64,000 bases of DNA from Mesorhizobium sp. M00.F.Ca.ET.216.01.1.1 (GCF_004010325.2 NZ_SADR02000003.1:247501-311500), one strand, 5' to 3'; shown: positions 22,380 through 31,813, counted from the stretch's first letter. A program made the numbers and translations. Notes: a model not told the origin generated them from the sequence alone.

Positions 22380-23911
22380 CAGTGATGTCCCGCCATGTGC
22401 TCGCCGATGGTCTGCACGATAGCCTGCGCGACCGGCGTCTCGTAGACCAGAGCGCCGTCCGACATGACGAAGATGCGGTCGGACAGCTCCAGCAACTCGT
22501 CAAGGTCCTCCGATATCAAGAGCACGGCAGCCCCGGTGTTGCGCGCCCGCATGATGCGCGCGCGGATCTCGGCGACAGCCGAGAAGTCGAGGCCGAAGCA
22601 CGGGTTGGAGACGATCAGCAGATCGACCTCGCCCGTGAGTTCGCGGGCGAGCACGGCGCGCTGAACATTGCCGCCCGAGAGCGACGAAATCGGCGAGGAA
22701 AGCGAAGCGGTCTTGACCTTGAACTGCTCGACCAGGCGGGCGCTGAACGCCTTGATGGCGCCGGCGCTGATCCAGCTCACCGGTTTGCCATTGCCGTCGA
22801 TGTCGAAGGTGCGGAACGCGATGTTCTCGGCAACGGTCATTTTCGGTGCGCAGGCATTCTTCAGCGGTTCCTCCGGGATGAGGCGGACATTGAGCGCGCG
22901 GGCCTCGCCACGCGTCGACGCATAAGGCGCGCCCTTGATCAGCACTTCGCCGCCGTGACGGGCACGCTGGCCGGCCAGCACTTCCATGAACTCCTTCTGA
23001 CCGTTGCCGGAGATGCCGGCGATGCCGACGATCTCGCCGGAGCGGACGCCAAGATCCTCGATCCTGATCGACTTGAGTCCGGTACGGTCCGGCGCTTTCA
23101 GCGATTTGACCTTGAGCACGATCTCGGCGTCCGGCTTCGGCTCGGCGCGGCTGTCCAATGCGGCGATCGGTTGGTCGCCGATCATCATCGCCGCCATCTG
23201 CTTTTGGGACAGGTCCGATACTTTTCTCGTTCCGGTCAGCTTGCCCTTGCGCAGCACCGTGATGTCGTCGGCAAAGGCCGTCACCTCATGGAACTTGTGC
23301 GAGATCATCAGCACGGTGATGTCGCCAGCCCTGGTCATGTCCCGCACCAGGCCAAGCACCTCCTGCGCCTCGCCAGGGGTGAGCACGGACGTCGGCTCGT
23401 CGAGCACCAGGAAACTGCGGCCAAGATAGAGCTGCTTGATGATCTCCAGCTTCTGCTTCTCGCCGGCGGCGAGTTCGGCCACCTTGACGTCGAGCGGCAG
23501 CTTGAACGGCATCCGCTGCATGAAAGCGGCAAGCTCGGCGCGTTCCTTGCGCCAGTCGATGATGTCAGGCACCTTTTCGCGCGAGATGACCAGGTTCTCG
23601 GCGCCGGTCAGCGACGGGACGAGCGTGAAATGCTGATAGACCATGCCGAGCCCAAGTGCCGAGGCATCCCTTGGACTGGCGATGTCGACCTCGCGTCCTG
23701 CGACCAGAATGTCGCCGGAGGTCGGATGGTAGAACCCCATCATGCATTTGACCAGCGTCGACTTGCCGGCGCCATTCTCGCCAAGCAGCGCGTGGAACGA
23801 CCCTGCCGGCACCTTGATCGAGACGTCGTCCAGCGCCATGAAGGCGCCGAAGCGCATGGTCATGCCGATGGTCTCGACGCCGACGGCCTTATTGCGAATA
23901 GTTTGGCTCAT
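22379..23911 (-). CDS. ABC transporter ATP-binding protein, BMP/nucleoside (YufO) type
   Basis: A 510-residue tandem ATPase of the class that serves BMP-family binding proteins. The first domain has an intact Walker [10 protein letters not shown] (44-52), a Q-loop at YQHF, a degenerate signature LAAGEKQ and Walker [11 protein letters not shown]. The second domain has the degenerate Walker A seen across the family (ISGNGQKE), signature LSGGNVQ and a Walker-B-like [12 protein letters not shown]. It powers the permeases encoded at 24649 and 25575. The gene is unusually placed between the two hydrolase genes. Confidence 0.93.
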   Translation of the reverse strand: MSQTIRNKAVGVETIGMTMRFGAFMALDDVSIKVPAGSFHALLGENGAGKSTLVKCMMGFYHPTSGDILVAGREVDIASPRDASALGLGMVYQHFTLVPSLTGAENLVISREKVPDIIDWRKERAELAAFMQRMPFKLPLDVKVAELAAGEKQKLEIIKQLYLGRSFLVLDEPTSVLTPGEAQEVLGLVRDMTRAGDITVLMISHKFHEVTAFADDITVLRKGKLTGTRKVSDLSQKQMAAMMIGDQPIAALDSRAEPKPDAEIVLKVKSLKAPDRTGLKSIRIEDLGVRSGEIVGIAGISGNGQKEFMEVLAGQRARHGGEVLIKGAPYASTRGEARALNVRLIPEEPLKNACAPKMTVAENIAFRTFDIDGNGKPVSWISAGAIKAFSARLVEQFKVKTASLSSPISSLSGGNVQRAVLARELTGEVDLLIVSNPCFGLDFSAVAEIRARIMRARNTGAAVLLISEDLDELLELSDRIFVMSDGALVYETPVAQAIVQTIGEHMAGHH

Positions 23912-23921
23912 CGTGAGGTTC

Positions 23922-24623
23922 TCACGGCAATTGGGCGACGAAGGACGCCGAGTTCGATACCGCGCCGAAGACGCCGCCCTGCATCTTGATCATCTTGATC
24001 GCGGCGAGATGATTGCCGTAGTCGGTCGCTCCGCAGCAATCCTCCAGCATGACGCATTCGAAGCCGCGGTCGTTGGCCTCGCGCATCGTGGTGTGGACGC
24101 AGACATCGGTGGTGATGCCGGTGAGCACGATGTTTTCGATGCCGCGCTGGTTGAGGATCAGCTCGAGGTCGGTGGCGCAGAACGAACCCTTGCCGGGCTT
24201 GTCGATGATCGGCTCGCCCTCCCCCGGGTAGAGGTCGGGGATGATGTCCCAGCCGGGCTCACCGCGCACCAGGATGCGGCCACAAGGACCGGGATCGCCG
24301 ATGCCGGCATTGATGCGGCGCGAACGCCAGCGCTTGTTGGCCGGCAGGTCGGCGAGATCGGGCCTGTGCCCCTCGCGTGTGTGGATGATGGTGTAGCCCT
24401 TCGCCCGCATGGCTGATAGCACCGATTTGATCGGCTCGATGGGCGCCCGCACCAGCGAAAGGTCGTAACCCATGTGGTCGACATAGCCGCCCGGCCCGCA
24501 GAAATCGGTCTGCATGTCGATGACGATCAGCGCCGTGTTGTCGGGCCTCAGATCGCCATTGTAGGGCCATGGATAGGGGTCGGCGTCGATGTAGCGCTGG
24601 GTGATCCCGGCTCTGGCGTTCAT
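23922..24623 (-). CDS. biuH: Biuret amidohydrolase
   Basis: A 233-residue isochorismatase-fold enzyme that hydrolyses biuret to allophanate and ammonia. It resembles the characterised Rhizobium leguminosarum BiuH nearly throughout, including [13 protein letters not shown] at the start, and the catalytic D36, K142 and C175 fall at the same residue numbers as in that enzyme. The start ATG at 24623 gives the matching N-terminus. It lies between permease and ATPase genes of the same operon, so import and hydrolysis are co-expressed. The product allophanate is the substrate of the enzyme encoded at 19545. Confidence 0.93.
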   Translation of the reverse strand: MNARAGITQRYIDADPYPWPYNGDLRPDNTALIVIDMQTDFCGPGGYVDHMGYDLSLVRAPIEPIKSVLSAMRAKGYTIIHTREGHRPDLADLPANKRWRSRRINAGIGDPGPCGRILVRGEPGWDIIPDLYPGEGEPIIDKPGKGSFCATDLELILNQRGIENIVLTGITTDVCVHTTMREANDRGFECVMLEDCCGATDYGNHLAAIKMIKMQGGVFGAVSNSASFVAQLP

Positions 24624-24648
24624 GGCAAAAACTCCAGTCTGGACGCGG

Positions 24649-25575
24649 TCATTTGGTGATCGATAGTTCGCCCGGCGCGCCGGCAAGCGAACGGCTCGGC
24701 GACGAGGTGGCGATCATGATGACGAGGGTGAGAATGTAGGGGGCGGCGTAGAAGAGATAGTAACCCTGGGTGACGCCGACCGACTGCAGCGCCGGGCCCA
24801 ACGCGCCGGCGCCGCCGAACAGCAGCGCGGCGGCAAAGCAGCCGAGCGGGTTCCAGCGCGCGAAGATGACCAGCGCCACCGCCATCAGCCCCTGGCCCGA
24901 CGAGATGCGCTCGGTCCAGCTGCCGGGATAATAGAGGGAGAGATAGGCGCCGCCGATGCCGGCGAGAGCACCGCCGACGCCGGTGGCGACAAGGCGCACC
25001 GTGTCCGGGTTGAGGCCCATGGCACGCGCAGCGTCGGAACTGTCGCCGACCACGCGCAGGATCAGACCAACGCGGGTGTTTCGGAAGGCCCACCACAGGA
25101 ACACCGCCAACGCGGCGCCGATCAGGAACAGCACATTGACGTTGAGCGCCGCCTGCACCTGCGGAATGTCAGACCAGCCACCGAAGGGGATGGCAGGCAG
25201 GTCGGGTGCCGAAGGCTGGATGTACGGCTTGCCGAAGAAGAAGGCGAGACCCGAACCGAACAGCATCAGCGCGATGCCGATAGCGATGTCGTTAACCCCA
25301 GGGAATTTGCAGATCCAGCCATGGAACAGGCCGAAGCAGAGGCCGGCGGCGGCGGCGGCCAGCAGGCCGGGCCATGGCGAGGCGGTCATCACCGCCACCG
25401 CGTAAGCCGTCATCGCGCCGAAGACCAGCATGCCTTCGAGGCCGAGATTGATGCGGCCGGAGCGCTCGGTGATGGCTTCGCCAAGCGATACGAAGATGAA
25501 GGGCGTCGAAACACGGATGGCGCCGCCGACGATGGCGAGCGGAACACCCCAGAGGCCGATCTCGGTCGCTACCAT
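24649..25575 (-). CDS. ABC transporter permease, BMP/nucleoside (YufQ) type
   Basis: A 308-residue membrane protein of the BPD_transp_2 family with about eight spans. The family start is seen at [28 protein letters not shown] (residues about 21-48, in two parts) and a coupling segment at [15 protein letters not shown]. It pairs with the permease encoded immediately upstream. The ATG overlaps the last base of the upstream stop (25575). Cargo is likely biuret, triuret or another ureide rather than a nucleoside, judging from the operon. Confidence 0.92.
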   Translation of the reverse strand: MVATEIGLWGVPLAIVGGAIRVSTPFIFVSLGEAITERSGRINLGLEGMLVFGAMTAYAVAVMTASPWPGLLAAAAAGLCFGLFHGWICKFPGVNDIAIGIALMLFGSGLAFFFGKPYIQPSAPDLPAIPFGGWSDIPQVQAALNVNVLFLIGAALAVFLWWAFRNTRVGLILRVVGDSSDAARAMGLNPDTVRLVATGVGGALAGIGGAYLSLYYPGSWTERISSGQGLMAVALVIFARWNPLGCFAAALLFGGAGALGPALQSVGVTQGYYLFYAAPYILTLVIMIATSSPSRSLAGAPGELSITK

Positions 25576-26717
25576 CAGATAGTCCCCTTCAAGAAATCGG
25601 GCCTCTGCCAGAGGTCTGGATTGAAGGCCTTGAAGCGGCCGTAGAAGGTCTCGCTGAACAGAATGACGATGAAGAGCATGCCCTGCAACACCAGCACGGT
25701 TGCATCGGGCAGGTCCATACGGCGCTGGATCAGGCCGCCGGACGCGTCGATGCCGCCAAGCAAGACGGCGACCGGGATGATGGCGAGCGGGTTGTGGCGG
25801 GCGAGGAAGGCGACGAGAATGCCGGTATAGCCGTAGCCGGCGGCGAGCGAGGCGTTGGCGCTGCCTTGCACAGCGGCAACTTCGAGCATGCCGGCAAGAC
25901 CGGCGAAGCCGCCGGCAAGCGCGGTGAAGCCGACGATCAGCGGCCCAACGGCAAGTCCCTGCACCTGGGCTGCCCTGACATTGCCGCCGGCAATGCGGGC
26001 GGCGAACCCCCAGCGTGTCTTTTCAATCAGCAGCCAGGACACAACGCAGGCGACGATGCCGACGACGAGGCCCCAATGCACCTCCATGCCGGGAATGTTG
26101 CCGAGCCGGTAGATGTCGGCCAGCGGCTGGGTGGAGGGTTTGTTGAGCGAGGTGGGGTCGCGCAGCGGCCCTTCCACCAGATGGTTCATCAGGGCGATAG
26201 CGATATAGGCCATCAGCAGGCTGGAAATGGTTTCGTTGACGGCGCGGTAATGGCGGAGCGCGCCGACGGCACCTATCCAGATGCCGCCGGCGGCCACGCC
26301 CGCCACGCCCATAAGCAAGATGACCAGAAACGCCGGCGCGCCGTTCAGCGCGACACCGACAGCAGCCGCTGCAACGCCGCCCAGCACGATTGCGCCTTCG
26401 CCGCCGATGACGACGAGGCCAAGCCGGGCCGGCAGGGCGACGCAAAGCGCCGCAAGCAAAAGCGGTGCGGCGCGCGACAGCGAGTTCTGGATCGAAAACC
26501 ACGAGCCGAAGCCGCCGCGCCACATCGTTTCATAGAGCTGCACGGGCGACTTGCCGACCAGCGCGATGAACAGGCTGAACAGCACCATGCCGACGATCAG
26601 CGCCGCGAGCGGGATGACGAAGCCTTCCGCCCGCCGGGCGATCCATTCGAGCGCCGCCGGAAATCCCTTACCGCCGGTCATGGCCGGCACATCCGCGCTG
26701 CTGACCGTATCTGCCAT
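25575..26717 (-). CDS. ABC transporter permease, BMP/nucleoside (YufP) type
   Basis: A 380-residue inner-membrane permease of the BPD_transp_2 family, with a first span at FVIPLAALIVGMVLFSLFIALV (about 31-52, read in two parts) and the family segments VVIGGEGAIVLGGV and NVRAAQVQGLAVGPLIVG. The ATG at 26717 is preferred to upstream starts because the extra N-terminal part is low-complexity and unlike the family. It forms a heterodimeric channel with the next permease. Confidence 0.92.
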   Translation of the reverse strand: MADTVSSADVPAMTGGKGFPAALEWIARRAEGFVIPLAALIVGMVLFSLFIALVGKSPVQLYETMWRGGFGSWFSIQNSLSRAAPLLLAALCVALPARLGLVVIGGEGAIVLGGVAAAAVGVALNGAPAFLVILLMGVAGVAAGGIWIGAVGALRHYRAVNETISSLLMAYIAIALMNHLVEGPLRDPTSLNKPSTQPLADIYRLGNIPGMEVHWGLVVGIVACVVSWLLIEKTRWGFAARIAGGNVRAAQVQGLAVGPLIVGFTALAGGFAGLAGMLEVAAVQGSANASLAAGYGYTGILVAFLARHNPLAIIPVAVLLGGIDASGGLIQRRMDLPDATVLVLQGMLFIVILFSETFYGRFKAFNPDLWQRPDFLKGTI

Positions 26718-26745
26718 CGCCCCGTCTCCGGTCGCGCGTTCAACT

Positions 26746-27873
26746 TCAGGCGGTCGAACCGACGACGCCCTCGACGAGATAGTCCATGCTTTCGAGCTCG
26801 ATGGCGGTCTCGACGAAGGCCTGGCTTTCGGTCGCCACGACATCGCCCTTGTTGCTCTTCAAGGGCCCCTTGATGACGGAAAAACCGCCCTTCATCATTT
26901 CGGCCAGCGTGCCGTCGAACTGCTTGCGGGCCGCTTCACTGACAGCAGGGCCGAGTGGGCTCATCTTGACGAAGCCGTCGGCCAGTCCGCCGCGCGTGAA
27001 GTTGGGCAGCGGCGTGCCGGCAACGAGGTCGTCGACGAACATCTTGTAGACCTTGGCCCAGTTCCATTCGGCGCCGGTTAAGTACTTTTCGGGAGCCAGC
27101 GGGCTCTGGTTGGCGTGGTAGCCGCAGACGAAGGCGCCGCGGCCGGCGGCCGTCTCGACCATCACCTTGGGGCTGTCGACATGGCAGGTGATGACGTCGG
27201 CGCCCTGATCGACCAGAGCGTTGGTGGCCTCGGCTTCCTTGATCGCCAGCGACCATTCACCGGTGAAGATCACCTGGCAGGTGATTGCCGGGTCGACCGA
27301 ACGCGCGCCGAGCAGGAACGAGTTGATGTTGAGCAGCACCTGCGGGATCGGCTTCGCGGCGACGAAGCCTAACTTCTTGGTCTTGCTGGTGTGACCGGCG
27401 ACGACGCCGTTGAGGTACTGGCCCATGCCGATGTAGCCGAAATAGGAGCCGGCATTCATCGGGTGCTTGTCCTTGTTCCACATGCCGCCGCAATGGCGGA
27501 ACTGCACGTCCGGGAATTTGGCGCACATGGCGAGCATGTGCGGATCGAAATAACCGAAGGAGGTCGGGAAGATCAGCGAAGCGCCGTCGAGGTTGATCAT
27601 CGATTCCATCGTCTTCTGGACGTCGACCGTCTCGGGGACGTTCTCTTCCTCGACGACCGAGATGCCCTCGATGGCCTTCAATGTCGCCGCCCCTTCGGCA
27701 TGCGCCTGGTTGTAGCCGTAATCATCCTTGGGTCCGACATAGATGAAGCCGACGGTGGCGGCAGCGGCGAAGGCCCTGCTGATGGGAAATGACGCTGAAG
27801 CCAGGCCGAGTGCGGCTCCAGCGGCGGAGGTCTTGAGCAGATCGCGGCGGCTAAGCATGAATCTCTCGGTCAT
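26746..27873 (-). CDS. BMP family ABC transporter substrate-binding protein (ureide uptake)
   Basis: A 375-residue binding protein of the BMP (PnrA/Med) family. The N-terminus is a twin-arginine signal, SRRDLLK followed by a hydrophobic stretch ending RAFAAA. Family blocks include GFIYVGPKDDYGYNQAHAEG (about 40-59), FPTSFGYFDPHM and the ligand-pocket region DVITCHVDSPKVM. The ATG at 27873 follows GGGGAG. It is the first gene of the operon. BMP proteins usually bind nucleosides, but here the co-encoded enzymes point to biuret or triuret; this is inference. Confidence 0.9.
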   Translation of the reverse strand: MTERFMLSRRDLLKTSAAGAALGLASASFPISRAFAAAATVGFIYVGPKDDYGYNQAHAEGAATLKAIEGISVVEEENVPETVDVQKTMESMINLDGASLIFPTSFGYFDPHMLAMCAKFPDVQFRHCGGMWNKDKHPMNAGSYFGYIGMGQYLNGVVAGHTSKTKKLGFVAAKPIPQVLLNINSFLLGARSVDPAITCQVIFTGEWSLAIKEAEATNALVDQGADVITCHVDSPKVMVETAAGRGAFVCGYHANQSPLAPEKYLTGAEWNWAKVYKMFVDDLVAGTPLPNFTRGGLADGFVKMSPLGPAVSEAARKQFDGTLAEMMKGGFSVIKGPLKSNKGDVVATESQAFVETAIELESMDYLVEGVVGSTA

Positions 27874-27926
27874 GTGAATGCTCCCCTTTAGGACCCTTTC
27901 CGGGTCGGTTAACGGCCTTCTCGAAA

Positions 27927-28031
27927 AAGTGCATGCAATCAATGTGCCAGTTTTGAAACAAGAATTTATCGAATAAAATCAACGGAAACGTTGATGCGCG
28001 CTGCACAAGGGCGAGGCAATTGCATACACTT
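27927..28031. promoter_or_regulatory. inverted pair of candidate GntR operators
   Basis: AAGTGCATGCAATC at 27927-27940 and, in inverted orientation, AATTGCATACACTT at 28018-28031 (complement AAGTGTATGCAATT). The two copies match at 12 of 14 positions. They lie in the shared promoter region of the ureide operon (start codon at 27873) and the divergent GntR gene (start 28161), the expected place for autoregulation and operon control. Confidence 0.55.
27979..27994. promoter_or_regulatory. 16-bp palindrome in the ureide operon promoter region
   Basis: TCAACGGAAACGTTGA has perfect six-base arms around GAAA. It lies between the two copies of the AAGTG-type motif and could be the site of a second regulator. 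No protein can be named. Confidence 0.4.
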
Positions 28032-28160
28032 CTTGCCTTGAAAATGATCAGTTTGACAGGCGGATTAAAACCTAGGCATACAGGGATGCCGGCGAATCGA
28101 AATCGGCCCGCGAGCCGTTCACCTCATGGCCTGGATGCGAAGAAACTGGACGGAGGAGAT

Positions 28161-28865
28161 GTGTCGGGAAAGCGCAGCTTGATCAGGTCGGGCACGACCG
28201 TCGATCAGATGGTGAGGGCGATCGCCGACCGGATCGTCACCGGCTTCCTGCGCCCGGGCGAAAAGCTCGACGAGGCTTCACTCGCTGCCCGCTTCGGCGT
28301 ATCGCGCACACCCGTCAGGGAGGCGCTCAGCCGGCTCAGCGCCATGGGACTGGTCGAAAGGCGGCCCAACCGGGGCGCTATCGTCGCCGTGGTGACGCAG
28401 GAGCATCTCGCCTCGATGTTCGAAAGCATGGCCGAACTGGAAGCGATCTGCGCCCGCTTCTCGGCCGAGCGGATGACCGCCGGTGAGCGCCGTACGCTTG
28501 AGATCGAGCACCAGGCCTCGGCGCGTCTCGTCCAGTTGCGTGCCGAGGAGGATTATGAGTATTTCAACACCGAGTTCCACACCCGGCTCTATCGCGGCGC
28601 CCACAGCACGCACATCTACGAACTGACTGTCATGACGCGCAGCCGGCTGGCGCCGTTCCGGCGCGCGCAATTCATGCTGCCGGGCCGCCTGGCCAAATCC
28701 TGGCAGGAGCATGACGCGATCGTTACCGCAATCATGCGCGGTGATGGCGCTGCCGCCGGAAGCGCCGCCAGGGATCACGTTTCCATCGTCAGCGAAGCGA
28801 GCGCCGTTTTTGCCGCAACTGGCCCTGTGAAGCCGGCTGCTACCGCCGACTCTGCGCGTCCATGA
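28161..28865 (+). CDS. GntR family regulator (FCD subfamily) of the ureide operon
   Basis: A 234-residue regulator. The winged helix spans about residues 10-75 (VTGFLRPGEKLDEASLAARF, then GVSRTPVREALSRLSAMGLV). The FCD effector domain (about 85-215) has the metal-binding pattern in YFNTEFHTRLY, KSWQEHDAI and AARDHVS. GTG at 28161 is preferred because CGGAGGAG ends three bases before it; an in-frame ATG far upstream lacks such a site. It is divergent from the transporter-hydrolase operon and likely represses it until a ureide is present. Confidence 0.87.
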   Translation: MSGKRSLIRSGTTVDQMVRAIADRIVTGFLRPGEKLDEASLAARFGVSRTPVREALSRLSAMGLVERRPNRGAIVAVVTQEHLASMFESMAELEAICARFSAERMTAGERRTLEIEHQASARLVQLRAEEDYEYFNTEFHTRLYRGAHSTHIYELTVMTRSRLAPFRRAQFMLPGRLAKSWQEHDAIVTAIMRGDGAAAGSAARDHVSIVSEASAVFAATGPVKPAATADSARP

Positions 28866-29041
28866 TCTCGACGAAGCCGCCGAAGAGACCAGCCTGTGCG
28901 GCATTCAACCGGAAGCGGCCGTCCTTGGCATAATGACCGACGGCGAAATGCGCTTTCGCCTCAAGGAGAATGCGGCCTACATGGCACGGACGCTGGGGAA
29001 TCGCTGCCGAAGCCATTCTCGCGCTCGCAAGGACGTGACCT
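28831..29041 (+). pseudogene. remnant of an unidentified protein gene
   Basis: Between the GntR and glutamine-synthetase genes, one frame reads LPPTLRVHDLDEAAEET, then MTDGEMRFRLKENAAYMARTLG, and after a missing base near 29001 resumes in another frame as EIAAEAILALART before a stop. This looks like the C-terminal end of a degraded gene with no start of its own. The parent family was not recognised. A frame on the other strand is also open here, so this call is tentative. Confidence 0.35.
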
Positions 29042-29042
29042 G

Positions 29043-30427
29043 ATGCTCAAGAGCACGACAAATGATGCACCATCCGTGAGCCCTACGGATGATCCAGGAA
29101 GCTGGCTGGAACAGCACGCGATCAGCGAGGTCGAGTGTCTGGTGCCGGACATGAACGGCGTCTTGCGCGGCAAGGCCTTGCCTTCGGCCAAGTTCCTGAA
29201 GTCACTCGAGGATCGCGCGCTCTATCTGCCGAGCAGCGCATTCCTGGTCAGCATCGACGGCCGCTATTCCGGTTCCATCGACGAGGGTTTCGTCTATCAG
29301 GACCCCGATATGCGGATGATGCCGGATGTCGCGACACTCTGCCTGGCGCCCGGCGCCGGTGCGGGCAAGGCCTATGTCTTTGCCGATGCTTTTCACATGG
29401 ACGATCGGCCGTGGATGGCCTCGCCGCGCCACGTGCTGAGGGCCGTGCTCGATCTCTGTCGCCAGCGTGGATGGCAGGCGGCGGTGGCGCCGGAGCTCGA
29501 ATTCTATTTGACCGCACCCAACCCCGATCCAGACCGGCCGTTGACCGCGCCGGTCGGGCGCAATGGTCGCTTCGAAAGCGTGCAACATCCCTACGACATG
29601 GCGGCGTTGGAAGAGTTTGAGCCGGTGATCCGGCGCCTCTACGATTATGCCGAGGCGGCTGGATTGCCGCTCGATACGCTGATCCATGAATCGGGCACGG
29701 CGCAGCTGGAGATCAATTTCCTGCATGGCGACGCGCTGCCGCTGGCCGACAAGGTGCTGCTGTTCAAGCGGATGGCGCGCCAGGCGGCGCAGGAAGGTGG
29801 TATGCATGCGACCTTCATGGCCAAGCCGATCGCGGCACAAGCCGGCAGCTCCATGCATCTCCACATGTCGGTCGTCGACGAAGCCGGCAAGACACTGTTT
29901 TCCGACAGTGATGGTGCCGACACCGAGATGTTCGGACATTTCATCGGCGGGTTGCAGAAATACATCCCCGAAATCATGCCGCTGTTTGCGCCGAACGTGA
30001 ACTCGTTCCGCCGCATCCGGCCCAATCACAGCGCGCCGGCCAACATCGATGGTCGCACGACAACCGCTCCTGCGGCCTGCGTGTGCCGGCGGGTGGCGGC
30101 GCCGCGCGTCGAGTGGAAAACCGGCTGCCCGGAGCCGACGCCAATCCTTATCTGGCAATGGCCGGTTCGCTCATCGCAGGCTATCTCGGCATCGAGGAGA
30201 AGATCTCGCGAGCGCCCGAGGCGTCGGGCAATGCTTATCGCAGCAAGAGCACGCTGCCGAAAACCATGGAGGAAGCGCTCGATCGTTTCGCCGCGTGCAG
30301 TCCGGCTCGCGCGCTGCTCGGCGAGGACTTCTTCCAGACCTACCTCCGTGTCAAGAACGTCGAGCTCGACCTGTTCCAGGGCGTTGTCACATCGTGGGAA
30401 CGAGGCCATCTGCTGCTCAAGGTGTGA
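29043..30427 (+). pseudogene. glutamine synthetase family protein, frameshifted
   Basis: A GlnA-family ligase of about 461 residues of the gamma-glutamyl-polyamine/PuuA-like branch. Residues 1-336 read without break, with ELEFYL, TAQLEINF and GSSMHLHMS in the catalytic domain. At 30050/30051 the sequence ATCGATGGTCGCACGAC lacks one T compared with the expected IDWSHDNRS codons. Inserting it restores SCGLRVP, RRVENRLPGADANPYLA and a normal C-terminus ending at 30427. It is either a real one-base deletion that inactivates the enzyme or a sequencing error. No stop occurs in the shifted frame until 30470. Confidence 0.88.
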
Positions 30428-30493
30428 CGGTGGGCCAAGGGGGGCGCGGCCGGGCATGCGAACGCGCTGATTGCAGAAAGGAGTAGGACGATC

Positions 30494-31276
30494 ATGGGGC
30501 CAGGTCGGCTGACGAAGAAGGAACGGCACGAGCTGATCCTCTCCGAGGTGCGCAGATCGGCGTCTATACGCATCTCCAAGTTGGCCAGGCGCATCGGCGT
30601 CGCCGGCGAGACAATCCGCCGCGATCTGATCGAGCTGGGCGAGACAGGGCTTATCAATCGCACCTATGGCGGCGCGACGATCTCGCTGATGACGTCCGAA
30701 CCGGTTATCACCGAGCGTAGCCTGACCATGGTCGAGGAGCGCGCTCGGATCGGACGCGGCGCGGCAGGCCTTATCGAAAAGGGCCAGATCGTGATGATCG
30801 ACGGCGGGTCGACGACCTACGAGGAGGCGCGCAATCTCTCGCAACTGAAGCGGGACCTCGTCGTCATCACCAACTCCACCGGCGTGGCGTCGGTGGCCGG
30901 CGCCAACCCGACCTTCCGCGTCATCCTTTGCCCTGGAACCTATGACAGCCGTGAAGGCAGCGTGCTTGGCGAAGACACTGTCGAATTCGTCCGCCGCTAT
31001 AATGCCGATTTCGCCATCATCGGCGCGTCGGGCGTGACCGCGGATGGCCCGAACGACATGATCTCGGGTTCGGCGGCGGTCAAGCGGGCGATGATGTCCC
31101 GGTCGCTGTCGACGGTCCTGGTCGTGACCAACGACAAGTTCGGCCGCGCCAGCCTCGAGCACGTCTGCGACTTCCGCGACATTTCAGACGTCGTCACCGA
31201 TTCCGGGCCGCGGGCCGAGATGCGTGCGGCCATCGAAGAGGCCGGAACGGAGCTCCATGTTTTCGCCGGCGGCTGA
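30494..31276 (+). CDS. DeoR/GlpR family transcriptional regulator
   Basis: A 260-residue repressor-type protein. The DeoR helix-turn-helix is at about 8-60 (RLTKKERHELILSEVRRSA; ISKLARRIGVAGETIRRDLIEL). The DeoR C-terminal sensor domain follows at about 75-235 (VMIDGGSTTYEEARNL, DFAIIGASGVTADG), a fold that usually binds a sugar phosphate. GAAAGGAG lies upstream of the ATG. It is downstream of the glutamine-synthetase gene and convergent with the peptide-type ABC operon; which of them it controls is unknown. Confidence 0.9.
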   Translation: MGPGRLTKKERHELILSEVRRSASIRISKLARRIGVAGETIRRDLIELGETGLINRTYGGATISLMTSEPVITERSLTMVEERARIGRGAAGLIEKGQIVMIDGGSTTYEEARNLSQLKRDLVVITNSTGVASVAGANPTFRVILCPGTYDSREGSVLGEDTVEFVRRYNADFAIIGASGVTADGPNDMISGSAAVKRAMMSRSLSTVLVVTNDKFGRASLEHVCDFRDISDVVTDSGPRAEMRAAIEEAGTELHVFAGG

Positions 31277-31306
31277 CCGCGCTGTGCAAATGGAGGAGCC
31301 GTCGCT

Positions 31307-31813
31307 CTAACCGGCATCCCTGTTGGTCAGCGCGATGTGACAGCAGCCCGAGCCGCGGCCCGGCGTCCAGGTGACGTTGTCGAAGCGCACGCCGGTCGCT
31401 TCGAACAAGCCGCGGTCGAAGGCGCCGGCTATGCGGCACAACGTGGCGAGCTTCTCGTCGCCGACGCCGGCCTCGACCCAGGCATCCTTCAGCGGGCAGC
31501 GCTTCACCTTGAAGGCGATGTGGTGATCGCTGCGTTCGACATCGGTCGGATACATGCGGCCGCCGTCCGGGCTGACGGCGAGAAATGCTTCGCCTATTGC
31601 CGGCGCGTCGTTGGGTCCGAAGCCGGCGAAGGCTGTCGCCGCAACCTCCTTGCCGCGCTGTTCGATGGTGCGGATCATGATCGCCTCGGCCTTTTCGGCA
31701 CCGAATTCCGCGGTCAGCTCGTCAAGGAACAGGCGATAGAGATCGGCCCGGTTGCGGAAGGCTGAATCGAGTTCGCGCGACAGCGTTTCGGCTCTGGCTT
31801 CGGGATTGGTCAT
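31307..31813 (-). CDS. L-2-amino-thiazoline-4-carboxylic acid hydrolase family protein
   Basis: A 168-residue protein of the ATC hydrolase family, whose founding member opens the thiazoline ring of L-ATC on the route to L-cysteine. Family-like features are FGAEKAEAIMIRTIEQRG (about 37-54), KRCPLKDAWVEAG (about 103-115), LCRIAGAFDRGLFE and the cysteine-rich end GRGSGCCHI. Its start overlaps the ATPase stop by four bases, which makes it part of the ABC operon. The transporter may import its substrate, but the compound is not known. Confidence 0.82.
   Translation of the reverse strand: MTNPEARAETLSRELDSAFRNRADLYRLFLDELTAEFGAEKAEAIMIRTIEQRGKEVAATAFAGFGPNDAPAIGEAFLAVSPDGGRMYPTDVERSDHHIAFKVKRCPLKDAWVEAGVGDEKLATLCRIAGAFDRGLFEATGVRFDNVTWTPGRGSGCCHIALTNRDAG

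Noticed and set aside
22382..23989. A 535-codon open frame on the plus strand
   Set aside because: It is the antisense shadow of the BMP-type ATPase gene, which has Walker and signature motifs.
30083..30427. A separate 114-residue protein
   Set aside because: It is the C-terminal part of the glutamine-synthetase-family gene after the one-base frameshift, not an independent gene.
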